Assembly: GCA_008012315.1 (NCBI GenBank)
Contig: SSEL01000005.1
Span: 22,671 to 86,670, forward strand
Direction: 5' to 3'
DNA: 64,000 bases
Origin: Rhodospirillaceae bacterium
Lineage (GTDB): Bacteria > Pseudomonadota > Alphaproteobacteria > Dongiales > Dongiaceae
The notes beneath the pieces were generated by a model, which had not been told where the DNA came from, did no database searches, and was given only the letters and a program-made list of their open reading frames with translations. This document shows positions 1 through 9,080 of the stretch, piece after piece. How positions within the stretch are numbered: position 1 is the first letter of the stretch; each line of letters begins with the position of its first letter. Position numbers and translations under genes: made by a program.

Positions 1-1
1 A

Positions 2-661
2 TCAAGCCTGGCCGGCTTCCTGGGCAAGCTTCATCGCGGTGCGAAACATCTCGCGCGTCAGCCGGTTGGTGTTGGTGTTGTAGCGCGAGCAATGATAGCT
101 GTCGGTCAGGGTGATGCCGTCCGGCAAGGCATGCTGGGCGGCATGTCCGAAGCGATAGGCCGATTTTCGCAGGCCCAGCGTCATCAGCACCGCGTCATGG
201 GCGATCGAGCCGAGGGCGAGGATCGATTTCACTTTCGTCATCGCGGCCAGATCCTGCTTCAGGAAGTTGTTGCAGGTTCTGATTTCCGCCGGCGTCGGCT
301 TGTTCTGCGGCGGTACGCACCGAACCGCGTTGACGATGCGGCAGCCGGTCATGGCGAGGCCGTCATCCGGGCGTTGTTCATAGCAGCCGCTGGCCAAACC
401 GAAATCCAGCAAAGTCTCATAGAGCAGGTCACCGGCATAATCGCCGGTGAAAGGGCGGCCAGTGCGATTGGCGCCGCGCAGTCCCGGGGCAAGGCCGACG
501 ATCAGTAGCGGCGCTGTTGCCGGGCCGAAATCGGGCACCGGCGCATTATGCCAATCGGGGAATTGCCGCCGGTTGTCTTCGCGGAACTCGACCAGCCGTG
601 GACAGAGCGGGCAATCGCGACCAGGCATCGGCGCCGTTTGCGTTTTGCTTGCGGAAACCAT
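2..661 (-). CDS. Uracil-DNA glycosylase, family 5-like (Fe-S type)
   Basis: Probably removes uracil (and perhaps other deaminated bases) from DNA as the first step of base excision repair. The 219-residue protein has the iron-sulfur cysteine pattern of family 4/5 enzymes: C17-x2-C20 near the N-terminus, then C115 and C130. Motif 1 is GLAPGLRGANRTG (residues 56-68), which has the alanine-glycine form of family 5 (UDGb) instead of the GEAPG form of family 4. The C-terminal motif is SYHCSRYNTNTNRLT, a variant of the usual YHPS..N...GRLT. The gene is complete, with its stop codon at the window edge. It lies 6 bp downstream of the NYN-domain gene on the same strand, so the two are probably co-transcribed. 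The family is clear, but the precise base specificity is inferred. Confidence 0.88.
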   Translation of the reverse strand: MVSASKTQTAPMPGRDCPLCPRLVEFREDNRRQFPDWHNAPVPDFGPATAPLLIVGLAPGLRGANRTGRPFTGDYAGDLLYETLLDFGLASGCYEQRPDDGLAMTGCRIVNAVRCVPPQNKPTPAEIRTCNNFLKQDLAAMTKVKSILALGSIAHDAVLMTLGLRKSAYRFGHAAQHALPDGITLTDSYHCSRYNTNTNRLTREMFRTAMKLAQEAGQA

Positions 662-667
662 ATTGGA

Positions 668-1246
668 TCAGCGCGGCTCCATGCCGCCGGCGATCGGATC
701 GGCCGGCCGGGTCGATTGCCGGGCGATCGCGTTGGCAAGCTCATCCAGCTCGACGAAGTGATCAGCCTGCCGGCGCAATTCATCCGCCACCATCGGCGGC
801 GACGACCGCACCGTGCTGACCACGGAAACCCGCAAGCCGCGGCGTTGCACGGCCTCGACCAGGCGACGGAAATCGCCATCGCCGGAGAACAGCACGATGT
901 GATCGAGATGTGCCGACATCTCCATCACATCGATCGCCAGCTCGATATCCATGTTTCCTTTGATCTTCCGCCGCCCCGTCGCGTCGGTGAATTCCTTGGT
1001 CGGCTTTGTCACCATGGTGAAGCCGTTATAATCGAGCCAATCGACCAGCGGCCGCAGGGGCGAGTATTCCTGATCTTCCACCAGCGCGGTGTAATAGAAG
1101 GCGCGGATCAGATGGCATTGATCCTGGAAGTATTTCAACAGACGCTTGTAATCGATATCGAAACCGAGCGCCCGCGCCGCCGCATGCAAATTTGCGCCGT
1201 CGACAAACAAGGCGACGCGTTCTTGCGGATAGAACCGAGTGACCAT
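668..1246 (-). CDS. NYN domain (LabA/DUF88-like) protein
   Basis: Predicted NYN-domain protein, a PIN-like nuclease fold that cuts or binds RNA in characterised relatives; the substrate here is unknown. The conserved acidic residues are visible: FVDGANL near residues 14-20, NMDIELAIDVM in the middle and SGDGDF in the second half. I chose the internal ATG (protein MVTRFYPQERV, 192 residues) over the ATG 33 bases upstream because homology to the family begins immediately after it. In many alphaproteobacteria this gene is divergent from folK-rpoZ-rel, and that arrangement is seen here. The length is normal for a single-domain family member. Confidence 0.85.
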   Translation of the reverse strand: MVTRFYPQERVALFVDGANLHAAARALGFDIDYKRLLKYFQDQCHLIRAFYYTALVEDQEYSPLRPLVDWLDYNGFTMVTKPTKEFTDATGRRKIKGNMDIELAIDVMEMSAHLDHIVLFSGDGDFRRLVEAVQRRGLRVSVVSTVRSSPPMVADELRRQADHFVELDELANAIARQSTRPADPIAGGMEPR

Positions 1247-1332
1247 TCGAAATACCCCTAATGCAATGTTCTGCTGCAATGATTTTTGGGCTTATAATCT
1301 TTCGTGCAGGCTTAGCATTCCCGCACATGCGA

Positions 1333-1361
1333 TTGCATTGATTGTCTTTCACACCTAAATA
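1333..1361 (+). promoter_or_regulatory. Candidate sigma-70 promoter for folK
   Basis: TTGCAT and TAAATA are separated by 17 bases in an AT-rich stretch about 70 bases before folK. The -10 is imperfect, so this is a candidate only. Confidence 0.4.
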
Positions 1362-1433
1362 ATTTTACTCACCAATGCATTCAACGGATTTTTCATCGCA
1401 TGCTCTCTCGTGATGTCGAAATTGGAGCCGGAA

Positions 1434-1943
1434 ATGCCGGCGCATGATCTCAGCTATGTCGGGCTCGGCGCCAATCTGACGCATCCGACCTTCGGCCCGC
1501 CGGTGGCGACGCTCGATATGGCAATCGCCGCCCTGGTGGAGATGGGGCTGACGCTGGTTGCAAAATCGCCGTGGTATGAATCGGCACCGGTGCCGATGGC
1601 CGATCAGCCCTGGTACGTGAACGGCGTCGTCGCACTGCGATCGCGCTCGAATGCCGTCGAGACGTTGCGGCGATTGCACGACGTCGAAGCCCGCTTCGGT
1701 CGGATACGTACCGTGACGAATGCACCGCGTGTCGTCGATCTCGATCTCCTGGATCACCATGGGGAGGTTCGGGACGGCGAAGAGCCGCCAATCCTGCCGC
1801 ATCCCCGTCTTACCGGTCGCGGCTTTGTCTTGTTGCCGCTGCGTGATATCGCACCGAACTGGCGACATCCTGTCACGCGGCAGGGCCTGACGGAGCTGAT
1901 TGCCGTTTTGCCCCAGGACCAAGTGACGCGACCGCTGATTTGA
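1434..1943 (+). CDS. folK: 2-amino-4-hydroxy-6-hydroxymethyldihydropteridine pyrophosphokinase
   Basis: Transfers pyrophosphate from ATP to 6-hydroxymethyl-dihydropterin in tetrahydrofolate synthesis. The N-terminal YVGLGANL strand, the central WYESAPV, and the signature R.VDLDLLDH (near residues 103-110) followed by LPHPRLTGRGFVLLPL are all present. An in-frame GTG at 1410 and ATG at 1413 lie upstream, but the ATG at 1434 is preceded by a GGAG at suitable distance and gives the usual N-terminus (MPAHDLSYVGLG, 169 residues). There is no dihydropteroate synthase beside it; the neighbour is rpoZ, 194 bases downstream, which has its own promoter. Confidence 0.93.
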   Translation: MPAHDLSYVGLGANLTHPTFGPPVATLDMAIAALVEMGLTLVAKSPWYESAPVPMADQPWYVNGVVALRSRSNAVETLRRLHDVEARFGRIRTVTNAPRVVDLDLLDHHGEVRDGEEPPILPHPRLTGRGFVLLPLRDIAPNWRHPVTRQGLTELIAVLPQDQVTRPLI

Positions 1944-2067
1944 AAAATTGGGAATGTCGATCAGCCGGTCTCTTTAACTATATGTTTTAAAATATTTTTT
2001 AGGGAAAGAAGTCCGATGCATGCGTCTCCTGCATGATGCGGTTTTCATTTAGAAGGCGGTATCGAAC

Positions 2068-2096
2068 TTGCCTTGTGCGGATCGGAAAAATATATT
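2068..2096 (+). promoter_or_regulatory. Strong candidate sigma-70 promoter for rpoZ
   Basis: TTGCCT and TATATT are spaced by exactly 17 bases, 41 bases before the rpoZ start codon, in an otherwise gene-free AT-rich region (1944-2137). This is close to the consensus and makes rpoZ the first gene of a new transcript. Confidence 0.7.
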
Positions 2097-2137
2097 AGTC
2101 GCATGCGATTGCGTCCTGTTTTAGAGAGACTTTGAAG

Positions 2138-2530
2138 ATGGCTCGTGTAACGGTTGAAGATTGCGTCTTAAAAATCCCCAATAGGTTTGATCTCGTCATG
2201 CTGGCGGCCCAGCGGGCGCGGGAGATTCTGGCGGGTGCGTCATTGACGGTGGAGCGGGACAACGACAAGAATCCTGTGGTGGCTCTGCGGGAAATTGCCG
2301 ATGAAACCGTGAGCCTCGACAATCTGTCGAACAACCTGGTGACCGGCCTGCAGCGCCATATCGAAAATGACGAGCCTGAAGAAGACGGTGCTGGCTTCGG
2401 TGCCGGCGCCGGCGACTTGCTGGCGGAAATGCAGCAGGCCCAGATCAGCCAGGACGAAGCCGAGGATTCGGATATGTCGATCGACGGCGAATTCGAGGAT
2501 GACAGCTCGGCGCTGGATGATGGCAACTAA
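2138..2530 (+). CDS. rpoZ: DNA-directed RNA polymerase subunit omega
   Basis: Small accessory subunit that aids RNA polymerase assembly by wrapping the beta' C-terminus, and in many proteobacteria helps form a ppGpp site. The N-terminus MARVTVEDC, followed by [16 protein letters not shown] and [14 protein letters not shown], is the standard omega core (residues 1-60). The last 50 residues form an acidic, low-complexity tail rich in Asp, Glu and Gly. The TTG two codons upstream is rejected in favour of the ATG. The gene is followed by a hairpin and then rel; this rpoZ-rel pairing is conserved and matches the shared link to the stringent response. Confidence 0.96.
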   Translation: MARVTVEDCVLKIPNRFDLVMLAAQRAREILAGASLTVERDNDKNPVVALREIADETVSLDNLSNNLVTGLQRHIENDEPEEDGAGFGAGAGDLLAEMQQAQISQDEAEDSDMSIDGEFEDDSSALDDGN

Positions 2531-2539
2531 GATTGGGAT

Positions 2540-2563
2540 CGGCAGCCGCTGAGGCGGCTGCCG
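2540..2563 (+). terminator. Hairpin after rpoZ, possible weak terminator/attenuator
   Basis: A perfect 10-bp stem (CGGCAGCCGC / GCGGCTGCCG) with a TGAG loop starts 10 bases after the rpoZ stop codon. It is followed by GAATGTTTCGG, not a clean T-run, so it may only attenuate transcription into rel. Confidence 0.55.
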
Positions 2564-2676
2564 GAATGTTTCGGACTCACTTTTCCGCGGTGCCGTAAGG
2601 TATCGCCGATAGGCAAGATGAGGGAGACGGAACAGCAACGAAGCGGATGAGAAAGACGGCGGATTCGGCGCACGCG

Positions 2677-4821
2677 ATGATTCGTCAGTATGAGCTTGTC
2701 GAGCGCGTCAAAGCCTATGATCCGGGCGCGGATGAGGACGTCCTCAACCGCGCTTATGTTTTTTCGATGAAAGCGCATGGGTCGCAGTCACGGGCTTCCG
2801 GCGATCCTTATTTCTCTCACCCGCTCGGCGTCGCCGAGATTCTGACCCGCCTCAAGCTTGATACCGCATCGATCGTCACCGGCCTGCTGCATGACACGGT
2901 CGAAGATACCGATGCGACCCTGGAGCAGATCGAAGGTCTGTTCGGCATGGAAATCGGCCGTCTGGTCGATGGCGTCACCAAGCTCTCACGGCTGGAACTG
3001 CAATCGGACAACACCAAGCATGCGGAAAATTTCCGCAAGCTGGTGCTGGCCATGTCGAATGACATCCGTGTCCTGCTGGTGAAGCTGGCCGACCGCCTGC
3101 ACAACATGCAGACGCTGCATTTCATCAAAAGCGAGGACAAACGGCGCCGCATTGCGCTGGAGACCATGGAAATCTATGCGCCTCTCGCCGAGCGCATGGG
3201 CATGCATCAGATCAAGGATGAGCTGGAAACGCTGGCCTTCAACGAGATCTATCCTGACGCTGCGGTCTCGATCAATCAGCGCCTGAATTTCTTGCGCGAG
3301 CAAGATAACGATATTTGCAAGAAGATCATCGACGAACTGCAGCGGGTCATGGTTGACTCCGGCGTGACATGTCAGGTCTCGGGTCGCGAAAAGACGCCTT
3401 ACTCCATCTGGCGCAAGATGCAGCAAAAGCGCATGGAGTTCGAGCAGCTCTCGGACATCATCGCGTTCCGCATTATCGTCAAGGATATCGGCGAGTGCTA
3501 TCAGGCATTGGGTGTCCTGCACAGCAGCTATTCAATGATCCCCGGGCGCTTCAAGGATTACATCTCGACACCCAAGCCGAACAATTACCGCTCGCTGCAT
3601 ACCGGTTTGATCGGGCCGTTCCGTCATCGTATCGAGGTCCAGATCCGCACCAAGGAAATGCATGCGATTGCCGAGCTCGGCGTCGCCGCGCATTGGAAGT
3701 ACAAGCAGGGCGCGCCGCAGGTCGATGGCCGGCAATATCGCTGGCTTCGCGAATTGCTGGATATTCTCGAACATGCGGCCGGGCCGGAAGAATTCCTGGA
3801 ACATACCAAGCTGGAAATGTTCCAGGACCAGGTGTTCTGCTTCACGCCGAAGGGCGATTTGATCGCCTTGCCGCGCGGCGCAACGCCGGTTGACTTTGCC
3901 TATGCGGTGCATTCCGAAGTCGGCGATACCTGCGTCGGCGCCAAGATCAACGGCCGCATCGTGCCGTTGCGCAGTGAATTGCATAACGGCGATCAGGTGG
4001 AAATCGTCACCTCGCGGGCGCAGACGCCGTCGCCGACCTGGGAGCGTTTCGTCGTTACCGGCAAGGCGCGGGCCTGTATCCGCCGCTTCATCCGGACCCA
4101 GCAGCGGACCCAGTATGTCGAACTGGGCCGCGCCATGATGCAGAAGGAATTCCAGCACGAAGGCTATGAATATGCCGACAAGTCGCTGGATGGCGTGCTG
4201 AAGAAATTCAAGAGCGATACGGCCGAGGATCTGCTGGCCCAGGTGGGGCAGGGCAATCTCGGTGCGCGGGAAGTCATCAATGCGGTGTTCCCGGCATCGC
4301 GCAATGTGCAGACCAATGACAAGGTCGTGCCGATCGGCCGTCCCCGCCCGAAGGTGAAGCGGGACAGTTTCGCCGTGCCGATCCGCGGCCTCATCCCGGG
4401 CATGGCCTTGCACTTCGCCGGTTGCTGCCATCCGCTGCCGGGCGATCGCATCGTCGGCATCGTGACCACCGGCAAAGGCGTCACCATCCACACGATCGAC
4501 TGCGAGACCCTTGAGACCTTCGCCGATACGCCGGAACGCTGGCTCGATGTCGCCTGGGATGTCGATCCGGATTCGGCGGAGAGCCATGTCGGGCGCTTGA
4601 ATGTGGTGATCACCAATCAGCCGGGCAGCCTCGGCAGCTTGACAACCGTCATCGGCAAGAATAGCGGCAACATCAACAACCTGAAGATCGTCAACCGGTC
4701 GACGGATTTCTTCGAGGTGCTGGTCGATGTCGAGGTCAAGGATCTGCGGCATCTGACCGGGATCATCGCTGCCTTGCGGGCCACCCCGGCGATCAGCTCG
4801 GTTGATCGGGCAAGGGGCTAA
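2677..4821 (+). CDS. rel: Bifunctional (p)ppGpp synthetase/hydrolase Rel
   Basis: Makes and degrades the alarmone (p)ppGpp, controlling the stringent response. Domains in order: HD hydrolase with intact LLHDTVEDT (His72-Asp73), RelA/SpoT synthetase with GRFKDYI near residue 290 and NNYRSLHT, TGS domain near 380-445, a Cys-containing region (FAGCCHPLPGD), and a C-terminal ACT domain from about 640. The RFKD form of the synthetase motif, in place of the ExDD of monofunctional RelA, together with the intact HD site supports a bifunctional enzyme. An ATG at 2647 would add 10 residues; I prefer the ATG at 2677 (MIRQYELVERV), the usual alphaproteobacterial start. It is the only such enzyme in the window. 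Confidence 0.96.
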   Translation: MIRQYELVERVKAYDPGADEDVLNRAYVFSMKAHGSQSRASGDPYFSHPLGVAEILTRLKLDTASIVTGLLHDTVEDTDATLEQIEGLFGMEIGRLVDGVTKLSRLELQSDNTKHAENFRKLVLAMSNDIRVLLVKLADRLHNMQTLHFIKSEDKRRRIALETMEIYAPLAERMGMHQIKDELETLAFNEIYPDAAVSINQRLNFLREQDNDICKKIIDELQRVMVDSGVTCQVSGREKTPYSIWRKMQQKRMEFEQLSDIIAFRIIVKDIGECYQALGVLHSSYSMIPGRFKDYISTPKPNNYRSLHTGLIGPFRHRIEVQIRTKEMHAIAELGVAAHWKYKQGAPQVDGRQYRWLRELLDILEHAAGPEEFLEHTKLEMFQDQVFCFTPKGDLIALPRGATPVDFAYAVHSEVGDTCVGAKINGRIVPLRSELHNGDQVEIVTSRAQTPSPTWERFVVTGKARACIRRFIRTQQRTQYVELGRAMMQKEFQHEGYEYADKSLDGVLKKFKSDTAEDLLAQVGQGNLGAREVINAVFPASRNVQTNDKVVPIGRPRPKVKRDSFAVPIRGLIPGMALHFAGCCHPLPGDRIVGIVTTGKGVTIHTIDCETLETFADTPERWLDVAWDVDPDSAESHVGRLNVVITNQPGSLGSLTTVIGKNSGNINNLKIVNRSTDFFEVLVDVEVKDLRHLTGIIAALRATPAISSVDRARG

Positions 4822-4875
4822 GCCATCCTCGATTGCAGCTGGACAGGGCTGTCCCGGATCGGTTTCACTGGAAAT

Positions 4876-4899
4876 CCTGACGCGCGGCTGTCCGTCAGG
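4876..4899. repeat. Inverted repeat between rel and acpS
   Basis: Arms CCTGACG and CGTCAGG flank a 10-base loop, 28 bases before acpS. A smaller inverted repeat (GGACAG/CTGTCC) lies at 4841-4854. There is no T-run, so neither is a clear terminator. Confidence 0.4.
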
Positions 4900-4927
4900 T
4901 CGCAACAATAGCTGACAAGTGGCTGGC

Positions 4928-5332
4928 ATGATTCTCGGCATCGGGAATGACATCATCGATATCCGCCGGATCGAAAATTCGCTGGAGCGTTATGGCGACC
5001 GTTTCGTCCAGCGTCTTTTTACCGAGATCGAACAGGTAAAGTCGGATCGGCGCGCCAATCGGGCGGCATCCTATGCCAAGAGGTTCGCGGCAAAGGAGGC
5101 CTGTTCCAAGGCGCTCGGCACCGGCATCCATCAAGGGGTTTTCTGGCGGGATATGGGAGTGGTCAACCTGCCCTCCGGCAAGCCCACGATGAAATTGACC
5201 GGCGGGGCCCTGGCACGGTTGCAGGCGATGACGCCCCCAGGAATGGTGGCGCAGATCGACCTGACCATCACCGATGATTTTCCCCAGGCGCAGGCAATCG
5301 TTATTATTTCAGCTATTCCGATTGCCGGCTAA
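4928..5332 (+). CDS. acpS: Holo-[acyl-carrier-protein] synthase
   Basis: Transfers 4'-phosphopantetheine from CoA to the serine of acyl carrier protein, activating fatty-acid synthesis. The protein (134 residues) begins [16 protein letters not shown], which carries the metal-binding Asp of the family, and has the second signature [16 protein letters not shown] near residue 55. The GTG three codons upstream is rejected because the family begins at this Met. In many related genomes pdxJ sits between rel and acpS; it is absent here. lepB follows 200 bases downstream. Confidence 0.95.
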   Translation: MILGIGNDIIDIRRIENSLERYGDRFVQRLFTEIEQVKSDRRANRAASYAKRFAAKEACSKALGTGIHQGVFWRDMGVVNLPSGKPTMKLTGGALARLQAMTPPGMVAQIDLTITDDFPQAQAIVIISAIPIAG

Positions 5333-5532
5333 GTCCCGGAAGTTTCGCCGCTATTGCCGCCAATCCAGCCTTTCCGGGCAGCGGCAAATTGCACGTGATA
5401 GGGTCAAGTTGCTGTCGCGCCTTGACTTTCCCGTTCCTGGCTGGCTTGATCCGCCCCGACTCCTGCTGTACCCCTAGTCATCGCCCCTGGGGACGAGCGG
5501 GGCCAATTCCACCAGCGGAGCCATGATCATCA

Positions 5533-6315
5533 ATGCCGCGCAAGACCTCCGGCACGTTCCAGGAAATCTGGGATTTCGTGAAGACCGTTATCTGGGCAGG
5601 CGTCATTGCCATCCTGATCCGGACCTTCCTGTATGAGCCCTTCAACATTCCTTCCGGATCGATGATTCCGACGCTGTTGATCGGCGATTACCTCTTCGTT
5701 TCCAAGACATCATTCGGTTACAGCAAGTATTCCTTCCCGCTGTCGATCGTTCCCTTCGAAGGGCGTATCTGGGACGGCGACCCGAAACGCGGCGACGTCA
5801 TCGTCTTTCGGCCGCCGGGCGAGGTTGAGAACGATTTCATCAAGCGCCTGATCGGCCTGCCGGGCGACCGCGTCCAGGTCCGCAATGGTATCCTCTATAT
5901 CAATGGCGAGCAGGTGAAGCGGGAGCGGATCGAGGATTATGTCGACCCCGATGATCCGAATGCCATGCCGGTGCCGCAATATATCGAGACCTTGCCCGGC
6001 GGCGTCAGCCACCGCATCATCGAATCGAGCGGCGATTCCGGCAGCCTCGACAACACACCGATCTATGTCGTGCCGGCGGATCATTATTTCATGATGGGCG
6101 ATAATCGTGATGGCTCGAATGACAGCCGCATGTTGACCCGTGCGGCATCCAGCTTCGCGCCGACCGATGAAATCACCGAAAAGAATGCGGATCTCCTGGG
6201 CACCGTCGGTTTCGTGCCGAAGGAGAACCTGATCGGTCCGGCGAAGATCCTCTTCTTCTCATGGAGCAAGCCGTTCCATGTCCGGTGGAACCGCCTGTTC
6301 GACCTGGTGAAATGA
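5533..6315 (+). CDS. lepB: Signal peptidase I
   Basis: Inner-membrane serine protease that removes signal peptides from exported proteins. One N-terminal membrane segment (about residues 15-33) precedes the catalytic serine motif PSGSMIPT (Ser43). The catalytic Lys104 lies in KRLIGLPGD, and the conserved box MGDNRDGSNDSR is present near residue 195. At 260 residues the length is normal. The stop codon overlaps the rnc start (ATGA), so the two are translationally coupled. The preceding 200 bases have no gene and no convincing promoter. Confidence 0.96.
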   Translation: MPRKTSGTFQEIWDFVKTVIWAGVIAILIRTFLYEPFNIPSGSMIPTLLIGDYLFVSKTSFGYSKYSFPLSIVPFEGRIWDGDPKRGDVIVFRPPGEVENDFIKRLIGLPGDRVQVRNGILYINGEQVKRERIEDYVDPDDPNAMPVPQYIETLPGGVSHRIIESSGDSGSLDNTPIYVVPADHYFMMGDNRDGSNDSRMLTRAASSFAPTDEITEKNADLLGTVGFVPKENLIGPAKILFFSWSKPFHVRWNRLFDLVK

Positions 6316-7037
6316 GCCCGCGCAGTGGCCCTGATCTGGCGGCTTTGGCTGCTGCGCTTGGCTATCAGTTTGCCGATCCGGGTTTCCTACGGACGGCGAT
6401 CACCCATCCCAGTGCATTGACCCGCAGCGGCGGCCGTCGGGGCCCCCGCCAGGTTAGCGATGCCGACAACCAGCGCCTGGAATTCCTCGGCGACCGGATT
6501 CTCGGCCTGGTGATCGCGGAGATGCTGTTCCGGACCTTTCCCGGCGAGAATGAAGGCGCCCTGGCAAAACGCCTGGCGGCTTTGGTCCGCCAGGAGGGGT
6601 TGGCGCGGGTGGCGCGGTCCATCGATCTCGGCAAATATCTGATCCTGTCGCGGGGTGAAGCCGAAAGCGGCGGACGCGATAATCCGGCCTCGCTCGCCGA
6701 TGCCTGCGAGGCGGTCATCGGCGCCATCTACCTTGATGGCGGGCTCGATCCAGCGCGCGACTTCATCATGCGCATGTGGTCGCCGATGATGAATCGCGAT
6801 GCCAAGCCGCCGCAGGATTCCAAGACGGCGCTGCAGGAATGGGCCCAGGCTGACGGATTGCCGCTGCCGGTTTATGATGTCATTGAAAGCAGCGGCCCGC
6901 CCCATGACCCGACCTTTACCGTTCAGGTCCGGGTCGAAGGGCATGAACCGGCGGCTGCCAGCGGGCGGTCGAAGCGGGCGGCCGAGCAGTTGGCGGCGGC
7001 GGCTTTCATGGCGCGGCTGCGTGGCCATAGCGAATAG
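6312..7037 (+). CDS. rnc: Ribonuclease III
   Basis: Cleaves double-stranded RNA in rRNA and mRNA maturation. The RNase III signature NQRLEFLGDRILGLVIAE (from residue 53) is intact, with the second acidic cluster DACEAVIGAIYLDGG near 128-142 and a C-terminal double-stranded RNA-binding domain from about residue 170. The start is set by the ATGA overlap with lepB, giving 241 residues; upstream in-frame ATG codons lie inside lepB and are unlikely. The lepB-rnc-era-recO order is the classic proteobacterial one. Confidence 0.96.
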   Translation: MSPRSGPDLAALAAALGYQFADPGFLRTAITHPSALTRSGGRRGPRQVSDADNQRLEFLGDRILGLVIAEMLFRTFPGENEGALAKRLAALVRQEGLARVARSIDLGKYLILSRGEAESGGRDNPASLADACEAVIGAIYLDGGLDPARDFIMRMWSPMMNRDAKPPQDSKTALQEWAQADGLPLPVYDVIESSGPPHDPTFTVQVRVEGHEPAAASGRSKRAAEQLAAAAFMARLRGHSE

Positions 7038-7123
7038 TTCTGGGCGAATAACTGAGCGGATAAATCTGGGCGAATGAGACGGCGCGCATAAAGAAGCACG
7101 ACGCCTGGATTAGAGGAGCATAA

Positions 7124-8038
7124 ATGACCAATAGCGATGCGATGGCTGATCGCTGCGGCTTCGTCGCCTTGATCGGCGCACCCAATGCCGGCAAATCGAC
7201 TTTGCTCAACCGGCTGGTCGGCGCCAAGATCTCGATCGTCAGCCCCAAGGTGCAGACGACGCGCCGCCGTGTCCTCGGCATCGCCATGCGCGATCGGGCG
7301 CAGATCATTTTCATCGATACGCCCGGCATCTTCGCCCCCAAGCGTCGTCTCGACCGCGCCATGGTGGCCGCGGCCTGGGGCGGCACCGAGGAAGCGGACC
7401 AGATCGTCCTGCTGGTCGATGCTGAACGGAAATCGATCGACGACGATACGAAGCGCATTATCGAGGAATTGAAAGCGGCGGGCCGCAAAGCAATCCTCGC
7501 CATCAACAAGGTCGATGCGGTGAAGCGCGAGAAGTTGCTGGGCCTGGCGGCGGAGTTGAACGCGCTCTATGACTTCACCGATACCTTCATGATCTCGGCG
7601 CAGACCGGCAGCGGCGTCGATCACCTGATGAAGGTGCTGACCGATCGCCTGCCCGAAGGGCCGCATCATTTCGCGGAAGACGATCTGACAGATATATCGC
7701 TGCGTCTCCTGGCGGCGGAAATGACGCGGGAATATCTCTTCCGCCAGTTGCACGATGAATTGCCTTATGACCTGACTGTCGAAGCCGAGGGCTGGGAAGA
7801 ATTCAACGATGGCAGCGTCAAGATCAACCATGTCATCTACATCGCCCGGGATAGCCAGAAGGCCATCGTGCTGGGCAAGGGCGGGCAGCGGATCAAATCG
7901 GTGCGGGCGGCGGCACAAAAGGATATCCAGGAGATGCTGCAGCGCCGGGTGCACCTCTTCCTCTTCGTGAAGGTGCGCGAGGACTGGCAGGAAGATCCCG
8001 AGCGTTATCGCGAAATGGGCATCGATTTCGAGAAGTGA
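7124..8038 (+). CDS. era: GTPase Era
   Basis: Ribosome-associated GTPase needed for 16S rRNA 3'-end maturation and small-subunit assembly. G1 GAPNAGKST (residues 18-26), G3 DTPG, G4 NKVD and a C-terminal KH domain with GKGGQRIKSVR (about residue 250) are all visible. The gap from rnc is 86 bases and contains a direct repeat (TCTGGGCGAAT twice), which looks like local duplication. A GAGGAG stands six bases before the ATG. At 304 residues the length is normal. Confidence 0.97.
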   Translation: MTNSDAMADRCGFVALIGAPNAGKSTLLNRLVGAKISIVSPKVQTTRRRVLGIAMRDRAQIIFIDTPGIFAPKRRLDRAMVAAAWGGTEEADQIVLLVDAERKSIDDDTKRIIEELKAAGRKAILAINKVDAVKREKLLGLAAELNALYDFTDTFMISAQTGSGVDHLMKVLTDRLPEGPHHFAEDDLTDISLRLLAAEMTREYLFRQLHDELPYDLTVEAEGWEEFNDGSVKINHVIYIARDSQKAIVLGKGGQRIKSVRAAAQKDIQEMLQRRVHLFLFVKVREDWQEDPERYREMGIDFEK

Positions 8039-8064
8039 GTCTCCGCGCCACCGGATCATCCCTG

Positions 8065-8101
8065 CTAGAGCCGGATGGTCACAAGTGGAATCACTCTAGA
8101 G
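8065..8101. repeat. Short copy of the TAGAGC-ended palindromic repeat
   Basis: This 37-base element between era and recO begins CTAGAGCCGGAT and ends CACTCTAGAG. Its right end lies within a perfect 14-base palindrome TCACTCTAGAGTGA (8091-8104). The termini match those of the longer elements at 50486, 57397 and 58057. Confidence 0.5.
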
Positions 8102-8107
8102 TGACGC

Positions 8108-8911
8108 ATGGATTGGCAGGACGAAGCGATTGTATTGGCTGCGCGGCATTACGGCGAGCATGACGCCGTCCTGACGCTGCTGACGCGCGAACACGGTCGC
8201 CATCTTGGCCTCTTGCGCGGCGGCTTCTCGCGCCGCCAGCGGCCGGTCATCGAGCTCGGCAATCGGCTGCAGGCCACTTGGCGGGCGCGGCTGCCCGAGC
8301 AGCTTGGCAATTACCAGATTGAAGGACTGCAATCCGTTGCTGCTCTTTTGCTGGATCAGCCGCTTCGCCTTGCCGCCCTGGCGTCTGCTTGCGGCACGAT
8401 CGATGCCGCCTTGCCCGAGCGCGAGCCGCATCCGGAAATCTTTGTCGACCTCGATATCCTGATCGCCCGCTTGATCGAGGAAGCTGTTCCCGGCGAAGAT
8501 GGCAGGCCCGGCGAGGATCGCTGGCTGGTGGAATATGTGCGCTGGGAGTTGACGCTGCTGGCCGATCTCGGTTTTGGTCTCGATCTCACCCACTGTGCGG
8601 TGACAGGCGAAACTGAAGACCTGACTTATGTGTCACCAAAGAGCGGGCGGGCCGTGACCCGGTCGGCGGGCCGGGGCTACCATGATCGCCTGCTGCCTCT
8701 GCCGGCTTTCCTGGCCGAAGATCATGCTGCCCGGCCGGACCGGGCAGCCATTCTGGATGGCCTGCGCCTTACCGGCCATTTCCTGTCCCGCCATGTTTTC
8801 GCGCAGACAGGGCAGTCCTCGAGATTGGGGGCATCCGCGATTTCAAAGCAATCGGCCCAGGCAGAGGGGCCAATGGCGCGCCGGCAATTTCTTCAACGGC
8901 TTCAGGGTTAG
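8108..8911 (+). CDS. recO: DNA repair protein RecO
   Basis: Recombination mediator that works with RecR to load RecA onto SSB-coated single-stranded DNA in the RecF pathway. The N-terminal OB-fold is recognisable (MDWQDEAIVL, HDAVLTLLTREHGRHLGLLRGG at residues 18-39), as are the helical middle and the WELTLLADLGFGLDLTHCAVTG segment. Only one cysteine of the zinc site seen in some RecO proteins remains, as is common in alphaproteobacteria. The gene follows era with a 69-base gap holding a palindromic repeat. At 267 residues the length is normal. Confidence 0.93.
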   Translation: MDWQDEAIVLAARHYGEHDAVLTLLTREHGRHLGLLRGGFSRRQRPVIELGNRLQATWRARLPEQLGNYQIEGLQSVAALLLDQPLRLAALASACGTIDAALPEREPHPEIFVDLDILIARLIEEAVPGEDGRPGEDRWLVEYVRWELTLLADLGFGLDLTHCAVTGETEDLTYVSPKSGRAVTRSAGRGYHDRLLPLPAFLAEDHAARPDRAAILDGLRLTGHFLSRHVFAQTGQSSRLGASAISKQSAQAEGPMARRQFLQRLQG

Positions 8912-9080
8912 CTCCCTGCAAGGTTGGCATTTCACCGATCGTGGACCTTGCCGCCGGCAGTGGTCCTGGCCTAGACATGCGTTCCCCCGCTATCTATCGT
9001 TTTGCACCGAATCAGCCGGGGAATGCTAAGATCACGTGGGACGTCGATCCCGGTAAATGATTGAGACCAAAGGATATAGT

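Noticed and set aside
3532..4956. 474-residue minus-strand open frame opposite rel
   Set aside because: The plus strand encodes an intact Rel enzyme; the antisense product has low-complexity composition and no known fold.
7038..7080. Direct repeat TCTGGGCGAAT before era
   Set aside because: Only two copies in a short gap; no array or spacer pattern. Likely a local duplication.
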